A stretch of 64,000 nucleotides of DNA from Labilithrix luteola (GTDB lineage: Bacteria; Myxococcota_A; Polyangia; Polyangiales; Polyangiaceae): positions 11,637,501 to 11,701,500 of the forward strand of contig NZ_CP012333.1 in the NCBI RefSeq assembly GCF_001263205.1, written 5' to 3'. The notes under the pieces were generated by a model. The model was not told the DNA's origin and searched no databases. It saw only the letters and a list, made by a program, of their open reading frames with translations. This document shows, piece by piece, positions 42,703 to 50,885 of the stretch. The position numbers and the translations under genes are program-made. Numbering within the stretch: position 1 is the first letter of the stretch; the number at the start of each line of letters is the position of its first letter.

Positions 42703-43581
42703 TCACCACGCTCCGGTCATCGTCATGCCCATCGCCTGCTGGGAGACGGCGGGCGCCATCGACGCACGGACGGAACTGTCGGGCGTGGAGAGCACGAACA
42801 AGGCGACGCCGCTCGCGGTGAGGACGCCGCCCGCGACGAAGGCGACGTTGGACATCATTGCCGACGAGCGTGCCTTCGCGAGGGCGTCGCCGTCCTCGCA
42901 TTCTGCCGCGGCGTCACACTTCGCGTCGGACTTTTGGGATATCGCGCGAAGTCCGAAATAGGTGCCGAGCGCAAGCCCGGCGAGGCCGGCGCCGCCGAGC
43001 AAGTAGCTCGTCGTTCGCAGCGACGAGCCGGAGCCGCTGGCCTCGGGAGCCGTCGTGATCGGCGCCGCGGCGAGGGCCGGGTTTGCCGTCGTAGGTCGTG
43101 CGGAGACCCTGAGCGTCACGGCCTGGGCTTTGACGCCCTCGGCCACCACGGCCTTCACTTCGTAGGCCTCGCCGCTCGGCAAGACGAAACGGAACGTGCG
43201 CGGGCCGGGATCGGTTTCGATGGCGCGGCCGTCGAGCCTTTCGGCGAGCCATTCGCCGCCCGCTTCGACTTTCACGTCGAGGAGCTCGTCGCCGCGTTCC
43301 GTCCGCGCAAAGAAGACCACCGACGGCAGCCGCTGCTCGAGCACGGCGAGGCTCTTGGTGCAATCGGACACCATCCACGACTTGCAGCTCGGATTGGCGC
43401 ACGCGCGAAGCCGCTCGCGCGCTTCGAGGAGCCTGACCTCGCCCGTCGTCGACTTGAGCAGGAGATCGGCTTGCTCGAAGCCTTCCTTGCACGATGCTTC
43501 GTCCGCGAGCGCGCGGGACGAGACGAGCGAGAGCGCAAAAGCGGTGAGAAGGGTCGCTCGCAAACGAGGGCCGATCAGCAT
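42703..43581 (-). CDS. Secreted PEGA-like protein with two C-terminal membrane helices
   Basis: 292 residues from the ATG at 43581, which overlaps the kinase stop by 7 bp. A signal peptide (LTAFALSLVSSRALA) precedes a Cys-containing helical part (CANPSCKSWMVSDCTKSL). A PEGA-like strand domain follows: VFFARTERGDELLDVKVEAG, FRFVLPSGEAYEVKAVVAEG. Two C-terminal helices, YLLGGAGLAGLALGTYFGL and SNVAFVAGGVLTASGVALFV, flank a Cys-containing loop. This layout recurs beside kinases in Polyangiales. Coupling to the kinase suggests a shared pathway at the envelope. Confidence 0.76.
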   Translation of the reverse strand: MLIGPRLRATLLTAFALSLVSSRALADEASCKEGFEQADLLLKSTTGEVRLLEARERLRACANPSCKSWMVSDCTKSLAVLEQRLPSVVFFARTERGDELLDVKVEAGGEWLAERLDGRAIETDPGPRTFRFVLPSGEAYEVKAVVAEGVKAQAVTLRVSARPTTANPALAAAPITTAPEASGSGSSLRTTSYLLGGAGLAGLALGTYFGLRAISQKSDAKCDAAAECEDGDALAKARSSAMMSNVAFVAGGVLTASGVALFVLSTPDSSVRASMAPAVSQQAMGMTMTGAW

Positions 43582-45053
43582 CCTGGTTTCACCCTTCGCG
43601 AGGAGGTCACCGGATCGAAGTAATACGGGGGATCGCAATCGGCGGTGGCGACCGAAGGCGGCGCGGTAGGGGTTGTCTTCGGTGCGTGCGAGGTCGCCCC
43701 GCCGGTCGAAGACGGCAGGGCGGTTTTCGAGGTCGGCTTGGGGGATGCGGAACTGGCGGCGCGTGCGCTCGCGACGGCCAACGGCGAGGACGGCGACAAC
43801 GCCGACAACGCCGAAGACGTGGCGACCGGTAAGACGGTCGGCGGGGGCTCCGTGGCGGGCTCCGCAGCCGCCATCGACGCCGACGCCGACGCCAACCCCT
43901 CGGCCGATCCGGTTCCCGCCGCCCGATGTGCCCCCCATCGCGGCACGAGCATCGCAGCGCCGCCGAGCACCACCAGCCCGATCGCCACCACCATCGACCC
44001 GCGAGCGCGCCTCGGCTTCGCCCCGGCGCCCGGCGCGGCCGGCGAAGGCTCATGTTCCTTCGACGCAACGACGCCCCCATTCGTCGAAGCCACTCCACGC
44101 GCCTCCGCGAGCGGAGGCCGCTCCGCTTCCGGCGAAGTCACGAGCCGAGGAAACGGACGCTCCTGACGAACCACCGGCACGATCTCGAAGCCCGCCGACG
44201 CACGGTAGCTCTCGAGCGCACCGCGCATCTCGTCCGCGCTCGCCCAGCGCGCGTCACGCTCGAACGAAAGCGCCCGATCGACGATCGCCGCAAGCTCCGA
44301 CGGCGCATCTGGAGCCACCACCCGAAGCGCGCGCGCCGGACGGCTGGCCGCGAAAACGAGCATCTGCTCGGTCGTCTCCGCCTCGTGCACCAACGCCCCC
44401 GATAGGAGCGAAAACATCGACGCTCCTACCGCCCAGAGATCCGTTCGCGCGTCGATGTCCCGCGCGATGCCGAGCGCTTGCTCCGGCGCCATGAAGGACG
44501 GCGTGCCCGGAACGCGTCCGGTGACGGTGGCAAGCTGCCCGGGCGCGGTCCGCATGCGTGCGATGCCGAAGTCGAGGACCTTGAGCTCGCCACTCCGCGT
44601 GACGAACAGGTTTTCCGGCTTGATGTCGCGATGAACGATCCCCTTGGCGTGCGCCGCCGCGAGCACCGCGAGGAGCTGGCACGCCCACGCCGAGACTTCG
44701 TCCGGCGGCAGCTTCTTGCCGTGCTTCTCCCAGCGCGCGTGCAGCGTTTCGCCTTCGAGAAGCTCCATCACCAGAAACGGCTGCTCGCCGACGTCGTCGT
44801 CGAAAACGCGAACCGCCCCCGGATGATCGACCGCGTTGGCGACGTAGCCTTCCTTCAAGAAACGTTCGCGGAGATCACCGCTCAGCGAGATCGCCGGGTG
44901 GAGGATCTTGATCGCGACGCGATGACCGTTCCGATGCCGTCCGCGGTAGACCGCCGCCATGCCACCGACGCCGAGGAGCTCGTCGACGTGGTACCGACCG
45001 CAAAGGGTCGTACCGACATGACGCTTCGCGAACTCGAGGTCGGGGCTGAACAT
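43575..45053 (-). CDS. Membrane-anchored Ser/Thr kinase with CDPPYYFD...KPGC tail
   Basis: 492 residues from the ATG at 45053; a TTG at 45095 is less likely. Kinase motifs: LGVGGMAAVYRGRHRNG, VAIKILHP, VHRDIKPENLFVTRSGE, LDFGIARM, GTPSFMAPEQALG. A membrane helix (GSMVVAIGLVVLGGAAMLV) follows at about 365, then a long Ala/Ser/Pro region and a terminal motif CDPPYYFDPVTSSRRVKPGC. Similar Cys-framed tails occur at the end of many Polyangiales kinases and may be an extracytoplasmic module; this is from memory. The gene is first in an overlapping pair with the PEGA-like gene. Confidence 0.9.
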   Translation of the reverse strand: MFSPDLEFAKRHVGTTLCGRYHVDELLGVGGMAAVYRGRHRNGHRVAIKILHPAISLSGDLRERFLKEGYVANAVDHPGAVRVFDDDVGEQPFLVMELLEGETLHARWEKHGKKLPPDEVSAWACQLLAVLAAAHAKGIVHRDIKPENLFVTRSGELKVLDFGIARMRTAPGQLATVTGRVPGTPSFMAPEQALGIARDIDARTDLWAVGASMFSLLSGALVHEAETTEQMLVFAASRPARALRVVAPDAPSELAAIVDRALSFERDARWASADEMRGALESYRASAGFEIVPVVRQERPFPRLVTSPEAERPPLAEARGVASTNGGVVASKEHEPSPAAPGAGAKPRRARGSMVVAIGLVVLGGAAMLVPRWGAHRAAGTGSAEGLASASASMAAAEPATEPPPTVLPVATSSALSALSPSSPLAVASARAASSASPKPTSKTALPSSTGGATSHAPKTTPTAPPSVATADCDPPYYFDPVTSSRRVKPGC

Positions 45054-45131
45054 CGGAAATAGAGCCAGGCTATCCTGGTGGTGGTGCGCGAGCAACGTAC
45101 GGCGGAGCTCATTTTCCGGCTCACTTCGCGC

Positions 45132-46694
45132 TCACTTCGCATTCTTGGGGGCGTTCTTCGGGGCGCTCTTGGGGCGCCGTCCTCCCGAACCGTCGCGGGG
45201 CGCCGCGGCTGCCATGCGCGCGACGTCGAGGCCGTGGTGTTTGACGAGCCGGTTCAGCGCGAAGCGGCTCGTCAGCCCGAGGGCCCTCGCCGCGCGCGGG
45301 ATGCTTCCCCCGTGCTCTGCGAGCGCGGTCGTGATCTCCTCGAGCGAAGGCGCTCGCGAGCCTTCCTCCTCTCCTCGCGCTCGCGCGACCATGCGAGACT
45401 TCTTCGTCGATGCACGCGACGCCGAAGGAGCGCTGACGCGATCGCTTTGGCTTTCGGCAATCGCCTGCCAGAGGATGGCTTCGAGCTCGCGGACGTTCGT
45501 CCGATAGGCGCGCGCGAGCAACATCTCGATGAGCGCGGGATCCACGCGCACGCGCGGTCGCGTTTCGTGCCGAGCCTCGACGAACGAGGCGGCCACCGCC
45601 GGACTCGAACGCGCCGCGCGCTCCAAGAGATGCGCGGCGAGCAGCGGGATGTCCTCGCGTCGCTCGGCAAGGCTGGGCACGTCGATGCGGAGCGTCATGC
45701 GCGCGGCGAAGTCGTGCTTGAGCAAGCGCGGGTCACGGTTCGTGGCAGCGACGAAGCGAAACGTCGAACGACGGACGCGCCCCTCCCCGAGGCGCTGATA
45801 CTCGCCGTCGCGATCGAGCACGCGAAGGAGATGAGCCTGCTGCTCGGGCGGGAGCTCGCCGACTTCGTCGAGAAACAGCGTTCCGCCGTCGGCCTCACCG
45901 ATGAGGCCCGCACGCTCCGGCATGCCTGGGTTCGGGTAGTTCCGAACGTTGCCGAAGAGCTCGGCGTCGATGAGCCCCTCGGGCAAGGTGGCCGCGCTGC
46001 GACTGACGAACGGGCCTTGGGGATCGGCGGAGAGCGCATGAAGCGCGCGCGCGACGAGCTCTTTGCCCGTACCCGAATCGCCGTGGACGAGAACGTGGTT
46101 CGGCGTCTTCGCCGCGAAGGCAATGCGCTCACGGAGCGCCCACATGGCGGGCGACTCACCGAGGAGCCCGAGCGGGTCGACCTCGCCGAAGGCCGCCATC
46201 GCCGAGGCCGGCAGAAATCGCACTGGCGGGATGAGCGCTTGGCGCTCGACGCAAAGGAGAACCAGCTCGGAACGGAGCTGCACGACGTCCCCCGGGACGA
46301 TCTCGGCGACGTCGCGCACGATGCCGTTGACCAGCATCGGACAGCGGCCCACACGCTCCAAGCGAAGGCCGCGTTCGGTCGGTCGAACGAGGAGCTGACG
46401 ACGCGACAAGGACGGCGAGGACAGCGGCGGACACTGACCGAGGGTGCCCGGACGCTGACGCCAAAAGCGAACGCGCGGCTCTCCGCGGACATCGTCGGCG
46501 CCTCGCCCGAGGGCGGCGTCGCTCGACGACGGCGCCAAGACGGCGATCTCTCCGACGCGATCGGGCTCGTGCGAAGACCAGGCGATCACGAGCGCGATGA
46601 TGTCTGGGCCTCGCTCTTCGGTCGACGCGGGACCACCGTGGCCCGAGTCGAGCGTCGTCGCAGACGAGATCGTGGGTCGGTCGGGGGTGCCCAT
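45132..46694 (-). CDS. FHA-AAA+ transcriptional regulator lacking GAFTGA
   Basis: 520 residues. The N-terminal 140 residues are an FHA-like domain (LSSPSLSRRQLLVRPTERGL, CPMLVNGIVRDV). The AAA+ domain has Walker A HGDSGTGKELVARALH, Walker B GGTLFLDEVGELPPEQQ, and FRFVAATNRD. Between them, where sigma-54 activators carry GAFTGA, this protein reads LFGNVRNYPNPGMPERAG, so contact with sigma-54 is doubtful. A Fis-type HTH closes it (SIPRAARALGLTSRFALNRL). FHA binds phospho-Thr, so the neighbouring kinases are plausible inputs. A divergent promoter region with repeated palindromes lies upstream. Confidence 0.87.
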   Translation of the reverse strand: MGTPDRPTISSATTLDSGHGGPASTEERGPDIIALVIAWSSHEPDRVGEIAVLAPSSSDAALGRGADDVRGEPRVRFWRQRPGTLGQCPPLSSPSLSRRQLLVRPTERGLRLERVGRCPMLVNGIVRDVAEIVPGDVVQLRSELVLLCVERQALIPPVRFLPASAMAAFGEVDPLGLLGESPAMWALRERIAFAAKTPNHVLVHGDSGTGKELVARALHALSADPQGPFVSRSAATLPEGLIDAELFGNVRNYPNPGMPERAGLIGEADGGTLFLDEVGELPPEQQAHLLRVLDRDGEYQRLGEGRVRRSTFRFVAATNRDPRLLKHDFAARMTLRIDVPSLAERREDIPLLAAHLLERAARSSPAVAASFVEARHETRPRVRVDPALIEMLLARAYRTNVRELEAILWQAIAESQSDRVSAPSASRASTKKSRMVARARGEEEGSRAPSLEEITTALAEHGGSIPRAARALGLTSRFALNRLVKHHGLDVARMAAAAPRDGSGGRRPKSAPKNAPKNAK

Positions 46695-46735
46695 CGGGAC
46701 TCACTGACCAGGATGCCAGAATCGAGCGCGCGATG

Positions 46736-46775
46736 GTGCGCACGCTCGATGGTGCGCACCACGCGGCGTGCGCAC
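46736..46775. promoter_or_regulatory. Three GTGCGCAC palindromes at 16-bp spacing
   Basis: The self-complementary octamer GTGCGCAC occurs at 46736-46743, 46752-46759 and 46768-46775, each start exactly 16 bp from the next. The first two share the longer CGATGGTGCGCAC. It lies between the divergent starts of the AAA+ regulator (46694) and the LuxR-type gene (46858). The regular spacing suggests an operator array bound cooperatively, perhaps by one of these two regulators. Confidence 0.55.
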
Positions 46776-46857
46776 GCGCGTTCGAGACAGAAAGATCAGG
46801 GATTTCACGTAGTGACGAGCGTGCCGGACCGGCCCGGAGTTTGCGAAGTCCCGGCGC

Positions 46858-47361
46858 GTGGCACCACGCAATCGGGAAACGACGTCGCCCCCGGTCTGGA
46901 TGGAGAGCGCTTTGACCGCCGCGCTGGAGGCGATCGGTACGGCCGCCGTCGTCGTCGACGTACGAGGGGTCGTCAAAGGCGCCAACCAGTTGGCGCTGGC
47001 GCGGTTCGACGGCGACCCGCACGCGGCGACAACCGAGCTGAGGCGCTCGCTCGACTCGGAGGGTGCTTATTGCGTTCACCCGCTCGCGGGCTGCGCGTCG
47101 TCCCACTTTCTTCTCGTGCTTCGTCAGGTCGTCGACGAAGACCGTGTGGGCAGTCGCGTCGACGCGGCGGCCAAGCGCCTTCGGCTCACGCCCGCGCAGG
47201 TTCGCGTGCTGCGGTTCGTGGTGACCGGAGCACCGAACCGAACCATTGCCGCGAAGCTCGATATCAGTGAGCGCACCGTCGAAATCCACATGACCGCGCT
47301 GCTGTCGAAGTTCGACGCCGACAATCGCGCGGCATTGGTGGCATTGGTTCTCGCCCCGTAG
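46858..47361 (+). CDS. LuxR-type HTH regulator with PAS-like N-domain
   Basis: 167 residues from a GTG at 46858; an ATG at 46900 is also in frame. Residues 20-90 look PAS-like (AIGTAAVVVDVRGVVKGANQ, PLAGCASSHFLLVLRQV). The C-terminal HTH is clear: RLRLTPAQVRVLRFVVTGAP, NRTIAAKLDISERTVEIHMT and ALLSKFDADNRAALVALVL. It has no receiver domain, so it responds to a bound ligand or partner rather than phosphorylation. It is divergent from the AAA+ regulator across the 16-bp-spaced palindromes. Confidence 0.8.
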   Translation: MAPRNRETTSPPVWMESALTAALEAIGTAAVVVDVRGVVKGANQLALARFDGDPHAATTELRRSLDSEGAYCVHPLAGCASSHFLLVLRQVVDEDRVGSRVDAAAKRLRLTPAQVRVLRFVVTGAPNRTIAAKLDISERTVEIHMTALLSKFDADNRAALVALVLAP

Positions 47362-47407
47362 AGCGACAGAAGCGCTGTCGGCCGACTTCCCTCGATTGAC
47401 ACGCGAA

Positions 47408-47429
47408 AGCCGGGTTCGATACCCGGGCT
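47408..47429. terminator. Hairpin between convergent genes
   Basis: AGCCGGGT and ACCCGGGCT pair across the loop TCGAT, with one bulged base. It sits between the LuxR-type stop (47361) and the permease stop (47429-47431). There is no strong T-run. The loop looks like a tRNA T-arm, but no tRNA surrounds it. Confidence 0.35.
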
Positions 47430-48574
47430 CAGGCGGCGCCCTCGGCGAGTCTGTCCATTCGCGGGGGCCTTCGCCCGAACGCGGAGTGCTCTCGAGCGAG
47501 CTCGAGGGCCTCCACGGCCACGCGTATCGCGAGCGGTCCGAAAACGATGCCCCAGGGACCGAACGCGTAGACGCCACCGAGGAGGGACACCAGCACCGCC
47601 GGGGTCGACAGGCCGAGGTTGGCGCGTCGCGAGAGCACCGGCCGAAGCACGTGGTCGACCACACCGACGACGAAGTAGCCGAAGAGCGCCAGGGTCAACG
47701 CCTTGCCGGTGTCGCCATGGATGGCAAGACCAGCCGCGACCGGCGCCCAGACGAAGATTGGACCCGTCAGGGGGATGAGGGCGGCGACTGTGCTGAGCAC
47801 TCCGAGCAGCCCTGCGCGCGGGATGCCGAGCACGAGGTAGAGCACGGTCGCGAGAGCTCCCTGCGCGAGCGCCGTAAGGCCGAAGCCGACAAGGACGCCG
47901 CGACCCGCCTGATGAAAGGCCGCCGCCAGGCGCCGATAGATCGCTGGCCCCACCGGCGCGTTCGCCTCGAACCAGGCGGCTGCGCGTTCGCCCTCGGCGA
48001 CGAACGCGAAGAAGGTCGCGAGAAGCGTCACGAGCCCCACGATCACCGACAGGGACAGCGACCCCACGATGCCGAGGACCTTCGCCGCCGTCGCGCCGAA
48101 GTCCTTTCCGAGGGAGACGAAGTAATCCAGATCGCGCGTGGGGGTAGGCGTGCCGTCCTCCGTGACCAAGGACTCGAGGGCGTACCGACTGTCGTGGGCG
48201 TGCTGCAGCTGCGCGACGAGGCTCCTCGCGGCCGGTACCGCCCCCACGACGACGACGACGGTGGGGACGATGAAAAAGACGACGAGCGCGAGGGTGAGCA
48301 GACCTGCCGCGATACCGCGTCGCCCGCCGAGGGCGCGGGAGAGCCGATCGGCAAGGGGCCTGGCCAGCTTCGCTCCCCACGCGGCGAGAACGAGCGAAGC
48401 CGCGAGCGGCCGCAGGACCATCAACGCCACGATGGTGAGCAGCGTGGCGATGATCGCGAGGACGGTCGTCTCACGCCAAACTCTCGCACGAGCTCGCGGC
48501 GGTCTCGTCCGCTTACGTTCCAGCTCCGTGCCCTCTTGCCTCACGGTCATTGGACCGCAAGGAGCAATGGGCAT
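47429..48574 (-). CDS. AI-2E family (PerM-type) membrane transporter
   Basis: 381 residues if started at the ATG at 48574; in-frame ATGs at 48670 and 48550 are alternatives. The family layout is present: two N-terminal helices (TTVLAIIATLLTIVALMVL, AAGLLTLALVVFFIVPTVVV), a central soluble stretch, then LSLSVIVGLVTLLATFFAFV, GRGVLVGFGLTALAQGALAT, and the conserved LIPLTGPIFVWAPVAAGLAI with VVGVVDHVLRPVLSRR. The proteins export varied solutes or Na+/H+; the substrate is unknown here. Codons upstream of 48574 do not look like the family and may be recruited. Confidence 0.85.
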   Translation of the reverse strand: MPIAPCGPMTVRQEGTELERKRTRPPRARARVWRETTVLAIIATLLTIVALMVLRPLAASLVLAAWGAKLARPLADRLSRALGGRRGIAAGLLTLALVVFFIVPTVVVVVGAVPAARSLVAQLQHAHDSRYALESLVTEDGTPTPTRDLDYFVSLGKDFGATAAKVLGIVGSLSLSVIVGLVTLLATFFAFVAEGERAAAWFEANAPVGPAIYRRLAAAFHQAGRGVLVGFGLTALAQGALATVLYLVLGIPRAGLLGVLSTVAALIPLTGPIFVWAPVAAGLAIHGDTGKALTLALFGYFVVGVVDHVLRPVLSRRANLGLSTPAVLVSLLGGVYAFGPWGIVFGPLAIRVAVEALELAREHSAFGRRPPRMDRLAEGAA

Positions 48575-48792
48575 ACCGCGGCGCAGCTGCCCCACCTCCC
48601 CCGGGGGAACGTGGTCGATGCGGGTTCCGTCGTGGCGCCCCGAGAGAACCTCTTGCGAGACATTCGTCATCACCCGCACGGCGTCGAAGCGCCGCCAGGA
48701 CGCCAGGGCTTCGAGGTCGGGGAGCTGGCTATCGTGCTTTGCTCGATCGTAGTGTCCCCTCGCATAGACTCGCCGCCCTTGATGAAGACGGC

Positions 48793-49194
48793 TCAACGTC
48801 CGGTTGAAGGATCACGGTCCTCTCGCGACAGGGGTTCCATTCCTACGGAAAAGAACACCAGGCGGAGCTTCCTTACTTGCTCTCCGCTCAGGCGGCCGAC
48901 CGCCAGTCGAAGCGTCCGGTGCTCCTCGATTTGGTGGGGAGGGGCGCTCCGAAGGAACGCAGCCAGCTCCGAGCGCTGAACGTCGCTCAACTCTGGCCGC
49001 ATGACGTACACGTTCTCCGCCGGTCCTAGCTGCCATTGCAGCTCGGCGGGGGCCAGGCTTGTGAGATAGTTGAACAATTGCAGCCACCACGGGTCCCACT
49101 TCGCCATATCAGGGGTGACAAACAGATAGGCGAATGTGCTCCGGAGCGGCACATCGATCCGGGCCTGTCGAATCTGAAAATCAGAGTCCAGCAT
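48793..49194 (-). CDS. Small uncharacterised protein
   Basis: 133 residues from the ATG at 49194, chosen for GGGAG at good spacing; a longer frame reaches 49275. Readable parts are FAYLFVTPDMAKWDPWWLQL, FNYLTSLAPAELQWQLGPAE and RTLRLAVGRLSGEQVRKLRL. It looks like a soluble alpha/beta protein; the family was not recognised. Upstream lies a remnant of the HTH antitoxin gene in the opposite direction. Confidence 0.55.
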   Translation of the reverse strand: MLDSDFQIRQARIDVPLRSTFAYLFVTPDMAKWDPWWLQLFNYLTSLAPAELQWQLGPAENVYVMRPELSDVQRSELAAFLRSAPPHQIEEHRTLRLAVGRLSGEQVRKLRLVFFSVGMEPLSREDRDPSTGR

Positions 49195-49342
49195 CACAAG
49201 GCTCCCGGCGGAAGCGTAACGATCATCCCCTGGCGAGCGATCGTTTCTTGTGCCCCCCCCGGTTTGAATATCCATTCCATATCTCCCGGCATGTCGTCGA
49301 TAGATTCCACGGAGAGTTCGCAGAGCGACTTAAAGCGAAGAA

Positions 49343-49428
49343 CGCATCCCCTACCCGAAAGCATCTTCTACGTCCTTGAGCGCGTGGTAACTCGATCACG
49401 ATCGTGCCTGTCGGCCGTGAAGTGAACG
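49343..49428 (+). pseudogene. Remnant of HTH antitoxin-like gene
   Basis: Aligns with 18706-18813 of the intact gene. The stretch CCCGAAAGCATCTTCTACGT is identical, GTCGGCCGTGAAGTGA is shared at the end, and about 23 bp are deleted between. The deletion breaks the frame. Nothing of the HTH itself remains. Confidence 0.75.
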
Positions 49429-49541
49429 ACGCCCGAGCGCCGCCTCGAGGCGAGGCTCACCGATGAAACCGGGAATGGCATCGATCATTCGTTCGCGTTG
49501 GAGCGTCAAGGACGCTGCTTCCCTGATAGAGTCCGCTCGCT

Positions 49542-49865
49542 ATGAACAAACGACTTCGCAAGAAGAAGCGCGTGGGCGAATTCAAGGAGCTTGGTTTCGA
49601 GCTGCGCGCAGATCTGCAGCCCGGCCTCACCGAAAGCGCGGTCGATGCCCTCGTGGACCGACTGATCGATGTCGTCGAGGCACGCCAGCTCGCCTTCGGT
49701 GGTGGCGGTGGCGGTGACGACAAGCTCGAAGGCTTCGTCCAACGCGCCAGGCGGGGCAGCGCCACCGAGGACGATCGCGCAGCGCTCGCCGCGTTCTTCG
49801 AGCGCGACGAAAGCGTCGTTCGTCACGAGATCGGTGCGCTTCGCGACGCCTGGTACGGCTGGTAA
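49542..49865 (+). CDS. yggL: YggL/DUF469-family protein
   Basis: 107 residues, normal length. MNKRLRKKKRVGEFKELGFE is the hallmark N-terminus of the family, followed by LTESAVDALVDRLIDVVEAR, a glycine run (AFGGGGGGDD) and VRHEIGALRDAWYGW at the end. E. coli YggL binds the 50S subunit. The gene stands alone; a short perfect direct repeat (CGTCACGCGAC at 49922 and 49935) follows it. Confidence 0.85.
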   Translation: MNKRLRKKKRVGEFKELGFELRADLQPGLTESAVDALVDRLIDVVEARQLAFGGGGGGDDKLEGFVQRARRGSATEDDRAALAAFFERDESVVRHEIGALRDAWYGW

Positions 49866-50107
49866 GAGGTCCGAGAGTCGGGCATCCTAATTCGCACACC
49901 GAAAGCGAACGAACGAGTTCCCGTCACGCGACCTCGTCACGCGACAGGCTCGTCCTCGAAGGGTCGCGACGACCAGCCAATACCGGGGCGACGAGAACGC
50001 GCGACCCCAGAGACGCTATGCGCCGCTGGGTCGCTCACGCTGGCGCGCTTAAGGCGAGAGGAGAGCGTCTACACGGCGCGGGCGGACGCTATCCTGCGTG
50101 CTAAGCT

Positions 50108-50398
50108 GTGGACGTGTCTTCGTCACCTAGCCGAGCTGCGCGCGCGAACTGGAAGGTCGAGGTGATCCGTGGTCCCCAATCCGAGTCCGAGTCGGCTGCG
50201 GAGGATGACCTCTATTGGCTGAGTGTGCCGCGAGACGAGCGGGCGGCGCTGACGTGGGACCTCAGCCGGGAGCTGTATTCGATCGCGGCGCTCAACCACG
50301 GCGTGTTCGACGAAGAGCTGGGGACCTTTGTAAAGTTGAGCGGGGACGACCTTGAACGAAGACTTCCTCGAGCTGCTTTCGTCGTTACTCGACGCTGA
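50108..50398 (+). CDS. Small protein upstream of nucleotidyltransferase
   Basis: 96 residues from a GTG at 50108. Readable parts: WKVEVIRGPQSESESAAEDD, LYWLSVPRDERAALTWDLSR, ELYSIAALNHGVFDEEL. It overlaps the following nucleotidyltransferase frame by 47 bp, a strong sign of translational coupling. The pair resembles two-gene modules in which a small protein accompanies an MNT-type nucleotidyltransferase, but I cannot name this family. Confidence 0.52.
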   Translation: MDVSSSPSRAARANWKVEVIRGPQSESESAAEDDLYWLSVPRDERAALTWDLSRELYSIAALNHGVFDEELGTFVKLSGDDLERRLPRAAFVVTRR

Positions 50399-50821
50399 CG
50401 CAAAGTTTCTGGTGATAGGAGCGTACGCGGTCGGCGTTCATGGGCGCCCGCGTGCCACGAAGGATCTCGACATCTGGATCGAGGTGAGCCAGGACAACGC
50501 CGCGCGCGTTCTCCAAGCGTTGCGGGCGTTCGGCGCTCCACTCGGAGATCTGACGGAAGCGGACTTCGAGCAGCTGGGCACGGGCTTCAAGATGGGCATC
50601 CCCCGCGTCGAATTGATATCCTCACGAAGATCGAAGGCATCTCGTTCGAGGAGGCCTGGCCGAACCGCATCGAAGCAGAATTCGGAGCGGGGGTGCGATG
50701 TCCCGTCATCGGGCTGGAAGACATCCTCACGAACAAGCGTGCTGCGGGAAAGCCACAGGACCGGGCGGACGTCGCCGTGCTCGAACGCGTCGCGCGGAGG
50801 GCGCTCGAGCGCGAGGAGTGA
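50352..50821 (+). pseudogene. MNT-type nucleotidyltransferase with a frameshift in a C-run
   Basis: MNEDFLELLSSLLDADAKFL, VIGAYAVGVHGRPRATKDLD and IWIEVSQDNAARVLQALRAF form the nucleotidyltransferase core with the DLDIW acidic pair. At the CCCCC run 50600-50604 the frame breaks. Adding one base restores IDILTKIEGISFEEAW, then GLEDILTNKRAAGKPQDRAD and the stop at 50819-50821, which is the expected family ending. The single-base loss could be a real mutation or a base-calling error. In AbiEii- or MNT-type systems such proteins transfer nucleotides to RNA or proteins. Confidence 0.76.
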
Positions 50822-50885
50822 GAAGCCGAGCTTCGGCAGCGCGCGGGGAGGTGCCTCGTCACCGCACGGTCCGTCACGCCGAGTA

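Noticed and set aside
45078..47270. Plus-strand frame of 730 codons
   Set aside because: It runs antisense to the AAA+ regulator, whose Walker and HTH motifs are clear, and then continues through the divergent promoter region into an alternative frame of the LuxR-type gene. Its residues are dominated by Arg and Gly.
47408..47427. GGGTTCGATACCC looks like a tRNA T-arm
   Set aside because: No acceptor, D-arm or anticodon pairing was found on either side. It is better explained as a hairpin between convergent stops.
49922..49945. 11-bp direct repeat CGTCACGCGAC at 13-bp spacing
   Set aside because: Too short and isolated to support an att site or operator; noted only because it follows yggL.
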